64,000 bases of DNA from Hortaea werneckii. Lineage: Eukaryota; Ascomycota; Dothideomycetes; Mycosphaerellales; Teratosphaeriaceae. The position numbers and the translations under genes were made by a program. The notes beneath the pieces were generated by a model. The model ran no database searches, was not told the DNA's origin, and saw only the letters and a program-made list of their open reading frames with translations. The DNA lies in NCBI GenBank assembly GCA_037044905.1, contig JBAOKB010000037.1, positions 310,001 to 374,000 on the forward strand. The letters run 5' to 3'. Each line of letters opens with the position of its first letter. Position 1 is the stretch's first letter. Positions 20,636-31,305 of the stretch are shown one piece after another.

Positions 20636-23160
20636 CTACTCGCTCTCGCTCGCATCCTCCTCATCCTCATCAAGTGCCTCCATTGCCTCTTTGATGAAAG
20701 GCGCAGCCTGTGAAGCCCAGTCAGCAAAAATGATGCTCGAACCTCAAAGAACCAGTGATCAAAAAAAAAAAAAATTACATACCTTGGCGTCCAGATTCAA
20801 CGCCGCCGTCAGAGCCCGAAGCGCCTCTCCCTTCTCCCCCAACCCCTTCCAGCACTTGCCCAGCAAGAACCACACATTGGCCTCGTCCGGCGCCTGCCGT
20901 CTCAAAACCTCCAGTTCCTCCAACGCCTCCTTGTAATGCCTGGCATGCATCAGGGTCCTCGCCTTCTTGAACCGCGCCAGGGCCGACTGCGGCGCCAGCT
21001 CCAGAGCCTTGGTATACTGCGCAAGCGCGGCCTTCCGGCTGCGTAGCCGCTCGAGCACGACACCGATACAGACGAGCAAGGTGGCGTTGGAGGGGTTGAT
21101 GGAAGCCGCGATGCGGTAGTGGCGTTCGGCATCTTCCAGCTTGCCCATGCGCTCGTAGGATTTGCCGAGGCCGTACCAGCCGCCGTAGCAGCGGCGATCG
21201 ATGCTGACGCTCTTGCGGAAGCAGGAGAGGGCGGCATCGAATTCTTCGTTGGCGATGTATTCGTGGCCCATGAGCGTCCAGGCGTAGGCGAATCGCTCGT
21301 CGACCTGGACGGCACGTTTGAAGGCCGCGATGGCTTGTTCGTGTTCGCGCGCGAGGGAGAAGGCGTTGCCACTGCGCACCAGGTCTCGGGGGCGTTGAAG
21401 TCTTGATCGCGGAGGGTGTGGCAGAGGAAGGCGAGGGCGTTGTCCTTCTTCATGTGCCAGAGGACGGTGGAGTAGACTTCCATGTCCTCGGTTCGTGACG
21501 GCTGCAGCTTGAGTAGGCGTGCGAAACACTCTTCCGCGTTTCGATAATCGGCAGACTCGTAGTAAGCTTTGCCGAGCTGGGCCAAGACCCAGGGCGTCTC
21601 GCGTTGGGCTGAAGGCAGACCGCGGAATATCGCTATAGCTCGAGGACAATCGAAGCGCGCACTCGAGTAATATCCTAGTGCCAGATGCCGGAAAGATTCG
21701 AGAAGAGAAGCAGTCGCTTGCTGCTCGAGTTGCGCCTCGGTCAAGGCATTCACATGATGGCTGTGAGATGTATGCTTTTGCAAGGTGGCTGATGTTACCC
21801 CTGGTCCAGTTGTGGAAGGCTTTTCGCTGTTGTTTCGGCTGGGCGCACGCTTCTCCTTATCGGCGGGGTCTGGCGGTATCATCTTACGATTGCCGCTCAC
21901 AACTCTGCCGACGGTAGAGCCTGCGCGCCCTTTCGTCCCAGTTGCAACTTTGGCCCCACGAAGATTACGGTCAACTTTGCCAGTCATCGATGCCTGCGTA
22001 TCGGCTGTTGAACGTGATGGTTTGCTGGTCGCGGTCTGACCAAAGAGGCGATTACTTCTTCGAGGTGGCGCTGATGGATCGGACGGCGCAGCTGTAGAGG
22101 TTGGCTGCGCACCCGATATCGTACGTTTGTGACTAATACTTGGCTTCCTTTGGTCCTCAGCACTCAAAGCCTCCGAACTCGACTGTCCATGCGCTCGCAA
22201 CGTAGGCTGTCTAGGCCTTTCAGAAGCTTCCCCATGGTGCCCAGGCCTATTCCTCCGCACTGGCGCTGCGGGTGGTTCTAAACCCCCACCTTCGTTCTCC
22301 AGCTGCATGCCGCCCATTGCTACATCGTCTTCATCCACCATTCCAGCATTGACAGTAGGCGTATCCCAATCTGACGGCGGCTGCTTAAGCCCCCTGCCCA
22401 GTGCAGACTTGCCCTTGGGAACTGCAAATTGACCAGGCTCGCTTTCCACCCTCGCCGACGCAAATGGATCGGCAGTGGGCGTGAAAACTTGCTGGTTGAA
22501 ATTCGACTGTGCAGCTAACGGTTGCGACTGCAGTGTCTGGTCGTCCGTGTAAACATCCGGCAGTCCACCACTCCCACTTCCAGCTGCACCGACTTCACCT
22601 ACGCCTCCCGCGCTGACTCGAAACATATTTTGCACATTCAAATCCGCCCCGACTCGACACAGTCCTTCAAACGCATCCCAGATGAAGGGATTGGCCTTAT
22701 GTGCCTCGATGTAACAATCGCCCGCCTTCTTCATATCCCCATGACCCCTCCACAGCTTGGCCATCAGAGTGTAGACAGCTGGCGCATCCGGCAAATGCCT
22801 CCGTGTGGTCTCCGAATGCTTCTTCCAGTTGATTTTACCGGTCCACATTGCCCTGGCCTTCTCCAACGCTGCACAGCCCTCAGTATACCTGCCCAGTTCC
22901 AAGCACGCCTGCGCGAAGACGTATGCGCAGCCTAGATGTCGCCCGCTTGCGCCGTATTTCTGGCTGAAGTCGTAGGTGGCTTTGAAGCGACGCAGCCGAT
23001 AGTAGGTCAAGGCCATGAGGTGGGCGGAGTCTGGGTTGCGCGGTTCGAGGGCGTGCAGGCGCCCGGCGAGGAAGTTGGCTGTATCGAGCATGTCGTTGTC
23101 GATGTGGTAGAAGATGAGCTGGTGCAGCTGCGAGGCTGCGATGCCAGTGGTCGGCGACAT
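20636..23160 (-). CDS. cdc27: Cdc27/APC3, TPR subunit of the anaphase-promoting complex
   Basis: TPR scaffold of the APC/C ubiquitin ligase, which binds the Ile-Arg tails of Cdc20/Cdh1. About 816 aa. The N-terminal TPRs (LHQLIFYHIDNDMLDTANFL, then NPDSAHLMALTYYRL) are followed by a Ser/Pro-rich middle and a C-terminal TPR superhelix with EQAIAAFKRAVQVDERFAYA and NEEFDAALSCFRKSV. The frame is lost after PETWCAV: one G missing from the GG at 21369-21370 (minus strand) restores PETWCAVGNAFSLAREHEQ. A 75-nt intron (20708-20782), carrying a 14-base T tract on the coding strand, splits off a last exon of 72 nt encoding AAPFIKEAMEALDEDEEDAS and a stop. The start at 23160 (MSPTTGIAASQLHQ) is preferred over an upstream in-frame ATG at 23262. 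Confidence 0.92.
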
Positions 23161-23783
23161 GGTGGTGGATGGTGGGTGAGTTTGTTGTTGTTTAAGAAAG
23201 GTGTTGGTGCCAGGACACCAGCGCAAGTGAAGGGGCCCAAGTGAAGAGACTAAACGCGGCACAGGCAGAAGCGTATGTTACTGTGGCCGTGATCCCATGG
23301 ATGTGAGCCGCATACACCTCCCGAGTCTTGGAAGGCGCTTGTGTCTGAAACGACGCAGCTCGTCGCTGTCTCTTTCTCTTTCGCGCTCCCACCTGAGCGG
23401 ATGGAAGAATTAATCAATATGTTGTTTGGCCGTCGATCATCCCGTCATGACTATCATTAAAGCCCCGTTACCCTTTGTTCCCCGTTGCGGTGCGTTATGT
23501 GCGCTGGTGAAGTTGTTCGCACAGTGAATCCCGCCTAGCGCCTGGCGTCAGTGGTTGCTGCCCGCCTTCGTTTGTTTGGCAAGCACTCGTGCCGTTGCTG
23601 GTGGAGCACGGACCGAGTCAGAATGCGGGCGTTCCGCCCATCGCCAAACCATTCAATGGATTTGAATCAACTTCAATCAAAAGCTCCGGACCACTTCTCT
23701 GCTGCGCACTTGCGAGCTTTCGGCTTCTTTACAGCACTCAACCCAACACCCACAAGCAGGTGCTTGCCACCACTAATATCACC
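23161..23783. promoter_or_regulatory. Divergent promoter region of cdc27 and snd2
   Basis: 623 bases between divergent starts. No coding frame supported. No named site assigned. Confidence 0.5.
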
Positions 23784-24433
23784 ATGGCTCAAGTAAGTAC
23801 AGGTTGCCCACGGACGCCCAACCATATAAGGTCATAAAAAGCAAAAGGAAAAAGGAGAAAGTCCAAAGCAACAGGAAACAAACCACCCCACTTACACTTT
23901 ACCCCCAGAAAGCCCAAAAGACCCTCGCCGCCCGCAACACAGCGGCGCTCAACCGCACCCATCTGATCTCCCTCATAATCACGATCCTCTTCCTCCTCCT
24001 CCGGACTACCCTCCTGCACCGCACCCACTCCCTAAAACCCTTCATCCTGCTCAACCTCCCCGCCTGGCTGATCGAGATCTGGTTCGAACGGATCGGCCGC
24101 CCGACCAAGGACGCCGCGACGGGGGACCTGAAACGCGCCGGTGAAGACCTCGAGGCCAAGGGGCTCACGGAATGGATGTGGGACGTGCTGTACTGGACGT
24201 GGGGGTGTACGGTGATTGCTGCGGTGGTGGGGAATAGGGCGTGGTGGCTGTACCTGGCTGTGCCAGTCTATTCGGCCTATTTGGCTTTCAGTACGTATTC
24301 CGGGATGAGGCAGGGGTTTGCGGGGATGGGTGGAGGTGACGGTGCTGCTGCTGGAAGCGGTGGCAGTGGAGGGCCGAGTAAGCGTCAGGCCAAGATGGAG
24401 AAGAGGGGTGGGCAGCGTGTGCAGTATCGTTAG
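23784..24433 (+). CDS. snd2: Snd2/TMEM208-like ER targeting protein
   Basis: Multi-pass ER membrane protein of the SRP-independent (SND) targeting route. 177 aa. Exon 1 encodes only MAQ (23784-23792), then a 116-nt intron (GTAAGT to CCCCAG) and exon 2 at 23909-24433 starting KAQKTLAARNTAALNRTHLI. Hydrophobic segments follow (LISLIITILFLLLRTTLL, PFILLNLPAWLIEIWF, VLYWTWGCTVIAAVVG and WLYLAVPVYSAYLAFS), and the C-terminus is Gly-rich then basic (SKRQAKMEKRGGQ), as in DUF788 proteins. The tiny first exon explains why the open frame upstream looks unlike the family. The joined length is a whole number of codons. Confidence 0.9.
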
Positions 24434-24717
24434 CTGTGGTAGCGAAGAAGTATGCTCCAACATCATGTACAAATGAGCAGTCTTCCTGTCCTACATCAGT
24501 GTCATCCTGGTGCCTGTCTTCGGCCACAGCAGCAGTAAGCGCAACGACAGTGGTATAGTTGGGAAGAAATGCCTTCTACGTCGTTGACCCGATATGAATT
24601 TTTTTGGCATAATTGTGCATAGCTGGCGACAAGACTGTCAAAACAAATCTCTGGGTATCTACTCTGTCGCCATCCAATCTCACAAAACTCCTTGCGCTCC
24701 AAAACCTTAGATCACCC

Positions 24718-25827
24718 TCATATAGCTGTCCCCCTCTCAAAGCTGTCCCTAATATCCGCCGTGTATTTGTTGTAGAACCTCGCCAGCTTCATGTTGAACT
24801 GCTTGTTCTTCTCGTTGATATACGTAATATCCCTCTCACTTTCATCATCCTTGCCTCGGTCCTTCCTCTTCTTCAATCGTACCTCCTCCGCCTTCTTGAT
24901 ATCCGCAACCAACCTGTCCACTGCATCCTTACTCGGCCGGTTCTGGACATGTTGCATGCCATCTGCAGTAGAATAAAACGTCCCATCTTTATCCACCGCG
25001 ATCAACTCCCCAGACGGCGTCTCCACAATTTCCAACCCGCCAGACCTAACCGCGCGATCCAACGCCTCCGCCTTCTCCCGCTCATACGCCTCCTTCCTCT
25101 CTCCAAACCCTTCAGCTTTCTCCTCCAGATTCTGCCCGACCTGGCGCTCATAGATCTTCCCCGCCTCGGCACTGTAATCACTGAACCCCGCCTGATCCCG
25201 CTTCCGCTGCTTCTCGGCCATCTTGGCATCCCATCGCTCGCTCTCCTCCGCCGTCCAGTCCCATGCGCGTTTCCGTTCAAAGTCCTCCCCCCGCGATTCA
25301 GTCTCAGCTTTGAGGAGTTTGTGGGAGGCGATGTCGCGTTTGCGGTTGAGAGAATGTAAGGCGGATGGGTCTGTGGCAGCGCGCGAGGCTTCGGACTTGG
25401 TTTCTTTGAGGTTTTCTTTGCGGGAGGCTTGGTTGCGGGCGCGGAGAGCGGCAAAGCGAGCGGCCCGGTCGTTCGGTGGTGGTGGTGGCGCCGCTGCGGT
25501 CTCTGATGTTTGCGCGGCAGGTGTGGTGGCTGTTGAAGAGTCTGTGGGCGGTGCTGTCTCGGATGCGCTTGGTGCGGTGGTGGTGGTGGCCGAGGTTTGG
25601 GGTGCAACTTCTTCTTCGGCAAATCGACGTTTGGAAGGGTCGGTTCCTTCCGTGAGGCCTGGAGAGCCTTTTCGTTTAAAGCGGTCGGCATTGTGCAAGA
25701 AGTTTTGGGTATATGGTTGCGACTGGGGGTGGAGATGGATTGCGACAATTGGACGAGTGCAGTGACGAAAGTCCAGATGGGATTGAGCATGCGGACCAAA
25801 TTCCGTACGTACCTTGGGTTGCTGCAT
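24718..25827 (-). CDS. syf2: Pre-mRNA splicing factor Syf2
   Basis: Component of the NineTeen/Prp19-associated spliceosome machinery. The conserved part runs from ARFAALRARNQASRKENLKE through GEDFERKRAWDWTAEESERW, DKDGTFYSTAD, ADIKKAEEVRLKKRKDRGK and INEKNKQFNMKLARFYNKYT to the C-terminus ESFERGT-like tail (here DSFERGTAI). I favour a five-codon first exon (MQQPK, 25813-25827), a 90-nt intron (GTACGT to CCCCAG, 25723-25812) and exon 2 at 24718-25722, giving 339 aa. Reading straight through the intron is also open but inserts an unlike stretch near the N-terminus. The N-terminal third is Thr/Ala/Pro-rich and poorly conserved. Long open frames on the opposite strand and in another minus frame are by-products of biased codon use. 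Confidence 0.92.
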   Translation of the reverse strand: MQQPKVRTEFGPHAQSHLDFRHCTRPIVAIHLHPQSQPYTQNFLHNADRFKRKGSPGLTEGTDPSKRRFAEEEVAPQTSATTTTAPSASETAPPTDSSTATTPAAQTSETAAAPPPPPNDRAARFAALRARNQASRKENLKETKSEASRAATDPSALHSLNRKRDIASHKLLKAETESRGEDFERKRAWDWTAEESERWDAKMAEKQRKRDQAGFSDYSAEAGKIYERQVGQNLEEKAEGFGERKEAYEREKAEALDRAVRSGGLEIVETPSGELIAVDKDGTFYSTADGMQHVQNRPSKDAVDRLVADIKKAEEVRLKKRKDRGKDDESERDITYINEKNKQFNMKLARFYNKYTADIRDSFERGTAI

Positions 25828-26001
25828 TCGGGTGCCCTCCAGCTGTCACTTGTTGCGTCCTGAGGCTGCAATGGCAGCTGCGATCGCCAGGGCCCCGGAG
25901 TTCCACCGCGCCGTGTCCAGCGTCCAGCGACGTTGGCCAAGCGTCACTGTCAGCATCAGCATTGATTGTTCAAGTTGTTATCGTCATTGCTGTCGGCAAC
26001 A

Positions 26002-27542
26002 ATGGATCGCAGCCTGGACGAGATCATTTCTGAACGCCCGGTACGTTTAATCAAGGATCTCCGCACCGACATCCGCGTAGAGTACAAGACCACTGACACC
26101 CATAACAGCCAGCGGGTCGCAGACCACCTCCATCAGGCCCTCGTGCCAGCAGAGGTCCCCCACCGCCGAGGGCTCCGCGCAGGGAGGAGTATCCTCGAGA
26201 CGGCGTACGAAAGGTATGTCCAACACGACTCGCACGGGAACAAGGTGGAGCGGGACGCTGTAGCATCAACCATCAACCATCAACCATCAGCAGCTGACAG
26301 CCGATACAGGTGCCTCTTCCTCCCTCCTCAGTTTGAACGCAGTTCCGCCCTTGCCTTCTTCGTGCGACGACGTTGTTCAGCATGCCTTCGAGCCTCGTGC
26401 CCCCGACGACGCCGGCGAAGTTTCCGGGGGCGGCCTGCGATAAGGGAATATGTAGCTGACCGGGGCGTGACTGCCAACAGTACAGGCGCGAGGAGCCCGT
26501 GAACATCGATTCGTAAGATCCATGTGACGCTGCAGTCGTACCGGCTGGTCGAAGATGCTGACCGATAGCAGCGACTGGGTACACGACCGTTTTGAGGACG
26601 ACAGATACGACCGCACGGCCCGCCGGCGTGCTGGTCCCGCAGACTACGAAGATCGATATGACTCTGCTGGCGCACGCGGAGACAGGTGGGACATACCAGA
26701 TTCTCCTCCGTGCTGGCAACCGCGAGGCTGACCCTATTCCTGCAGTGTCGGCACCAAGCTTCGCGTTGACAACGTCCACTACGAGTTAACCGAAGACGAC
26801 CTACGCGTACGTCCCATCACCGCGACTCCCGCTACTTCAAATCGCATAGCTAACATCATGCAGGGCCTCTTCGAGCGCAAAGGCCCGCTACTCTCCGTCA
26901 AACTCAACTACGACCGCATGGACCGCTCGACCGGCATGGCCTATGTGACATACGCCGACTACCGCGATGCCCGTGATGCTGTCGAAGACTACGACGGCCA
27001 GAACGCCAATGGCCTTCCGATCAAGATCACCATCCTCCCGCAAGCACCTGCTGCAGCTACGAGAGGGACCGAGCTTGTTCGACCGGATTGAGAGGCCGCC
27101 GAGGAGCCTGTTCGACCGACTCGACAGCAGTGCGAGGGAAGACAGCCGGGAAGGATTTGGCAGGAGGCGCAGGGAAAGGAGCGACAGTCCTAGGAAAAGC
27201 CGAGCCATGGCAGAAAGAGTGGACCGCTATGTGCCGCGCTCTCGTTCCCCGCCGACAAGGCGTAGAGGTCCACCGCGTGAGCCCGGCAGACGCCCTGGCC
27301 AGAGGCGGGAGGACAACGGGAGGAGAGGCGGTAGGCGACCCAGGACTGATGAGGAGGGCAGACCGCTTGTGGGTGGACGACCGAAGAAGACTGCTGATGA
27401 ATTGGATGCCGAGATGGACGATTATTTCAACAGCGGCAAAGGTGATGACGGCGGTAAGGCCAACGGTGCGGCTGAGAATGGCGGCGGAGCTGCCACAGCT
27501 CCTGCGCCTGCTGGTGAAGAAGACACAGATATGGTGCTCTAA
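26002..27542 (+). CDS. yra1: Yra1/Aly-REF-like RNA-annealing and mRNA export adaptor
   Basis: Nuclear adaptor that couples transcription and mRNA to the export receptor. Six exons: 26002-26040, 26109-26213, 26481-26512, 26569-26685, 26746-26806 and 26864-27542. The N-terminal box MDRSLDEIISERP is the UAP56/Sub2-binding motif. Exon 2 ends RREEYPRDGVRK and joins YRREEPVNID, then SDWVHDRFEDD, which are typical family blocks. The RRM spans LRVDNVHYELTEDDLR / GLFERKGPLLSVKLNYDR up to NGLPIKITIL. After it an extra G in GGG at 27065-27067 pushes the frame to a stop; skipping one base gives GPSLFDRIERPPRSLFDRLD. The C-terminal motif KKTADELDAEMDDYF is characteristic. With this correction the exons sum to 344 codons. 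Intron 2 is much longer (267 nt) than the other introns (56-68 nt). Confidence 0.9.
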
Positions 27543-28193
27543 GGATGTGACTACCGCGATTGCAACTTCCTGTTGGCTAGCAGAAAAAGAGCCTGTCGTT
27601 TGTAAGATACCATGCCATAGTCGAATCAGCCAGCATACCTTCACGGAGAAACGGTAGAGGAAATCGACTGGAGAAGAGATGTCACGAAACCGCGAAATCT
27701 TTCTCTCCTCCCGCGTGGCAATTGGAGCTTCGTCACTACCCATGGAGACCTGATAGGATGGCAGCGGCATATTCAAGAATAGAAGACATTATCCTTCATT
27801 ATCATTATCGTATGCATGACTTCTCTCGCCTGGGAAGCAGTGCATAATTTCGCCACCCTGAGTTTTCCCTGAAATCTGCCAAAAGCGCCTTATAACGATG
27901 CGATAGACAGCCACGCTCCCGAACGCTGGACAAGCAAATGTCACCAAGAGGTGCCAATGAAAGACTATATCATCATCTTCAACCTCAAGCGCTGTGATCA
28001 CCTTCTCCTCAGCTTCCTACTAGCCTTCGCTTCCCTCTCCGCAGCTTCCAAACCCCGCTCTTCCATCGTCGCAACGTTAATCTGGAGATGTGTGAACGAG
28101 CTCGCGAGATCAGAAGAAGGGTTCGCTGACTCCTCTCCTCTTCCCCTTGGCACCGAGACCCCCTGCCCTTCCACTTCTTCGCCAACCTCCTTC
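27543..28193. other. Convergent intergenic region
   Basis: 650 bases between the stops of the Yra1-like gene and haspin. Nothing gene-like seen. Confidence 0.4.
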
Positions 28194-30167
28194 TCACGGA
28201 GCAGCACCCTCCTCCTCCACTCCACCACCCGCACCCACTCCCACAATATCCGCCTCATCCAGCCATCCCTCGCCTAACGCCAGCGCTACAAGATCCGTAC
28301 ACGACGTCAGATCCCCCTGGCAGATGACATCCGGGTCGAGGAGTTCCTGCGTCCGGAGTAACTTATGCTCCAGGTCATTCGCCCGTTTCCAGACCGCGTA
28401 ATCGGAGGGTTTCCTCTTGCGGGGAGGCGCTTTGGTCGCGGATGGCCAGTCCAGCTGCTCGAGGAGTTTGTACAGGATGAAGTGCAGCCAGATGAGGTTG
28501 GTGATTGGGGTGTAGGAGCGCCAGGAGGTTGGTTGGTGTTGTTCGTTGGAAGGCTGGGGTTTGGCGGAGGCATTGTTGTTGGTGGTGGTTTCGGCGTAGG
28601 AGGTTCCCAGTAAGGGTCGGAATACAGGGCGGCGCCGCGCATGTACCGGTAGATGTCGTACTGGTATTCTTCTGTGCTGTCGCCTTCGAAAACGGAGGGG
28701 TCTTGGGAGAGGTCGTGGTACGCTATCCCTTCGTCGTTTTCTTCTGTTTCTGATCGCAGAAGGCAGCGGGAGATGGTATAGTCGATTATCGTCGTCTCGA
28801 GGTCCGTAAACCCCAATTTCTTCTTCGTATCGATATGAGCTCCGCCCGACTCCCTTGCCAATGCTGGATCCGCAGAAGCCGCTGCGCCTGGCGCAGGACG
28901 AACACAGATATTACCCAGATGCAGATCCCGATGTTCAAACTCTGCCCCTTCCTCGCCTTTGGCAAGCGTAAGCACGACCTGCCAGAAGATATCCCAGACG
29001 TTCCAGATCGCGGTGCATTCACCGTTCTCGATCAGCTTCTCCAGATCAGTCCCTGCATCCTGCATCTCAATCACCGCCCAGAGCTGGTCCTCGCTATAAC
29101 TCGCTTTCTTCCCGGGTCTGGGAAAATTGAGAGGTCCTTCTTCTTCGCCTTCTGCGCCTGATTGAAGGCCTTGAAAGCTTCCACGAAGGGTTCTCCCGGT
29201 CTGCCCTGCAGGATTCGAACATCTCGGAAATTGGTGAAGCCGGGGATACTGCTCATGCGCTGCAAGAGCTTCACCTCGCTCGCGACATCCTCCGGTTTGC
29301 TCATAGCTTCGGCTTTCTTTAGAGCGGCCTTTCGGTCTTTCTTTCCTTTGGTAAGGTCATATCGGGTTGTGTGAGGGCTATGACTTTGAACACGCTCTCG
29401 TCGGAACGTGAGAAGCCGGGTATTGGGAGAGGAGCGACAGTCGATAGACTTCACCAAATGAGGCTTCGGCGATTTTGGTCAGGCCGAAATGTGTGGAGAT
29501 TTGCTGTGACCAGGATGTGAAAGATGTGAGGCCGTGGCAGAGAGGTTGAGAAGTTCGCGGGTATGGTGAGTGTAAGCGTCTGTATGATCGGAAGATCTTG
29601 ATGCTGGAAGCGATGGTGAAAGCGCCTCGACCTCACGCTCGAGAGGCATTTCAGGCGTATCCGCTGTCCCTAATGGTTGCTCTTCTTGTTGCAAAGCTGG
29701 TTCCTCGGCCTCACATGGGTCTTGTGGCCCATCCACCCTTTGAGGGGCTTTGGTTTGCGGTTCTGGTCCACCAGTGTCCCGATTGCTCACGACGGTCGCA
29801 CAGCTTTCTGCGACTTTGACTTCTTCAACGGGGTTCTCGTTGTTACCAAGCTCTGGTTTTCTTGACTGCCATCATCTTCCTCAAGGACTTTCCGACGCGC
29901 TGGCCTCTTGCACTTCTTGTCCCCTTGCGCTTCTCGCTTTGCGAGCCCGGCATTTGGACTTCTCTCGCCCAGTGCCGTTCTTTCAGCTACTGGCCATCTT
30001 CCTTCTCTCGCCTTTTGATATAACTGCAATTCTCCCACTTGATCGACAAGAACGTCGATCTCGTCTTGCTTTTTTCCGTACTGTGGTCGCTGGGGACTTG
30101 CGAAGATGGCAAATGGATCGTGATTCGCACGGGAACGCTTGCCGTAGACCTGATGTGCACGAGGCAT
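28194..30167 (-). CDS. Haspin-type Ser/Thr kinase, six apparent one-base frameshifts
   Basis: Haspin phosphorylates histone H3 Thr3 to recruit the chromosomal passenger complex in mitosis. The gene can be followed through seven frames. It starts MPRAHQVYGKRSRANHDPFA; later come SWSQQISTHFGLTKIAEA and SFGEVYRLS (N-lobe), DESVFKVIAL (lysine strand), SKPEDVASEVKLLQ, SYSEDQLWAVIEMQDAGTDL, EHRDLHLGNICV (catalytic loop), GFTDLETTIIDYTISR (the haspin-specific metal-binding motif), YRYMRGAALYSDPYW, and TNLIWLHFILYKLLEQLDWP. Breaks lie near 29815, 29533, 29434-29444, 29364, 29111 and 28606, each needing one added base. The result is 660 codons including the stop. No in-frame nonsense codon remains. 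All catalytic motifs survive, so assembly error is likelier than decay, but a recent pseudogene cannot be excluded. Confidence 0.85.
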
Positions 30168-30473
30168 TCTTCAAGGCGTCGACTAAATCGCGACGAATGC
30201 CTGAAATATGAAAATATAGGTCGTCAATAGTTTCGTGTGGAAGAGGTCTTTAATGTTCGTCCATGGACGAATCTGGTAGTCTGTTGATGCGGGACTTCCC
30301 GTCCATAGCAACTATCAGAAGCGATAACTGTCGTCATGCCTGTGCTTCCAGGGCGCCAGCTGGTATACGACAGATTTGGATGCGGCGTCGTTGGTAAAGT
30401 CGTCCTCTTGTCAAACCATAACGACAGACAGAAAATTTCTGACTTGGACAGCATCCGGTAAATTCAGTGTAGT
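30168..30473. promoter_or_regulatory. Divergent promoter region of haspin and the isochorismatase-like gene
   Basis: 306 bases between the divergent starts. No motif assigned. A short upstream exon of the hydrolase gene here is possible but not supported. Confidence 0.4.
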
Positions 30474-31269
30474 ATGCAGCCTGGGCGCAGTGTTGTCACA
30501 GCAGAGCCATACCTATGGCCACACAATGCCTCCTTCGACCGCAGCACGACAGCACTTGTAGTCGTTGACATGCAACGAGACTGTACGCCCTCAAAAGAAC
30601 TACGTAGGAAGCCATCGTTCCTGACATAACTTCATTTTCCGTCAAACAGTCTGCGAAGAAGGCGGCTACCTCTCCTCCCAAGGCTACGATTTATCAGCCA
30701 TCCGGTCTATCATCCCCAAAATCCAAACTCTTCTTTCCACATTCCGTCAAGCCGGGATGCCAATTTTCCATACTCGAGAGGGACATCGTCCAGATCTTAG
30801 CGATCTATCATCACGAGAACTTTTTCGCTCGCGCAATAACCCTTCTGGTATGGGAATAGGCGATCAAGGACCTCTTGGGACGTCTTCTAGTCCGCGGTGA
30901 GCCTGGCCATGATATTATCAATGAATTGTATCCATTGCCTGGAGAGCCTATCATCGACAAGCCAGGCAAGGGTGCTTTTGCTAATACGGATTTCGATCTG
31001 TTGCTTAGAGGAAGGGTATAAGGAACTTGGTACTATGTGGCGTGACAACCGATGTGTGTGTCCATACAACGATGCGGGAGGCTAACGATCGCGGGTATGA
31101 TTGTCTATTAGTTGAAGACTGTTGTGCAGCTAGCGAGGTGCGGCTGCATGACGTCGCCATAGAGATGGTGAGGACGGAGGGCGGCGTTTTCGGTGCTACT
31201 GCGAAGTCTGAGGACCTGCTTTCTGTTTTGCACGGCTCTCCGGCTTTCCAATTCGGTATATGTAGGTGA
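30474..31269 (+). CDS. Isochorismatase-like cysteine hydrolase (amidohydrolase)
   Basis: About 242 aa, exons 30474-30582 and 30650-31269 (67-nt intron with branch-like CTGACATAAC). Starts MQPGRSVVTAEPYLWPHNAS. The family triad is visible: Asp in ALVVVDMQRDF, Lys in DKPGKGAF, and Cys in LVLCGVTTDVCVHTTMREAND; IFHTREGHRPDLSDL is also typical. Two frame corrections are required: an extra G in GGG at 30877-30879 (GDQGPLG then RLLVRGEPGHD) and a missing base near 31007 (FDLLLR then KGIRNLVLCG). With both, the length is a whole number of codons. Such enzymes hydrolyse C-N or C-O bonds in small molecules (ureidoacrylate-type relatives are close); the substrate is unknown. Its stop lies 36 bases from the stop of NAT copy 2 on the other strand, so the 3' UTRs probably overlap. 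Confidence 0.85.
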
Positions 31270-31305
31270 AATCTTGCAGAGCGGCCCTCAAGTCAATAGC
31301 TATGT

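Noticed and set aside
24613..25940. Long frames overlapping Syf2 on the plus strand and in a second minus frame
   Set aside because: Low-complexity Pro/Arg/Leu text produced by GC-biased codons of Syf2; the Syf2 frame carries all conserved blocks.
29190..29230. GATTCGAAC sequence resembling a tRNA T arm
   Set aside because: It lies in the haspin coding sequence and has no matching acceptor or anticodon arm.
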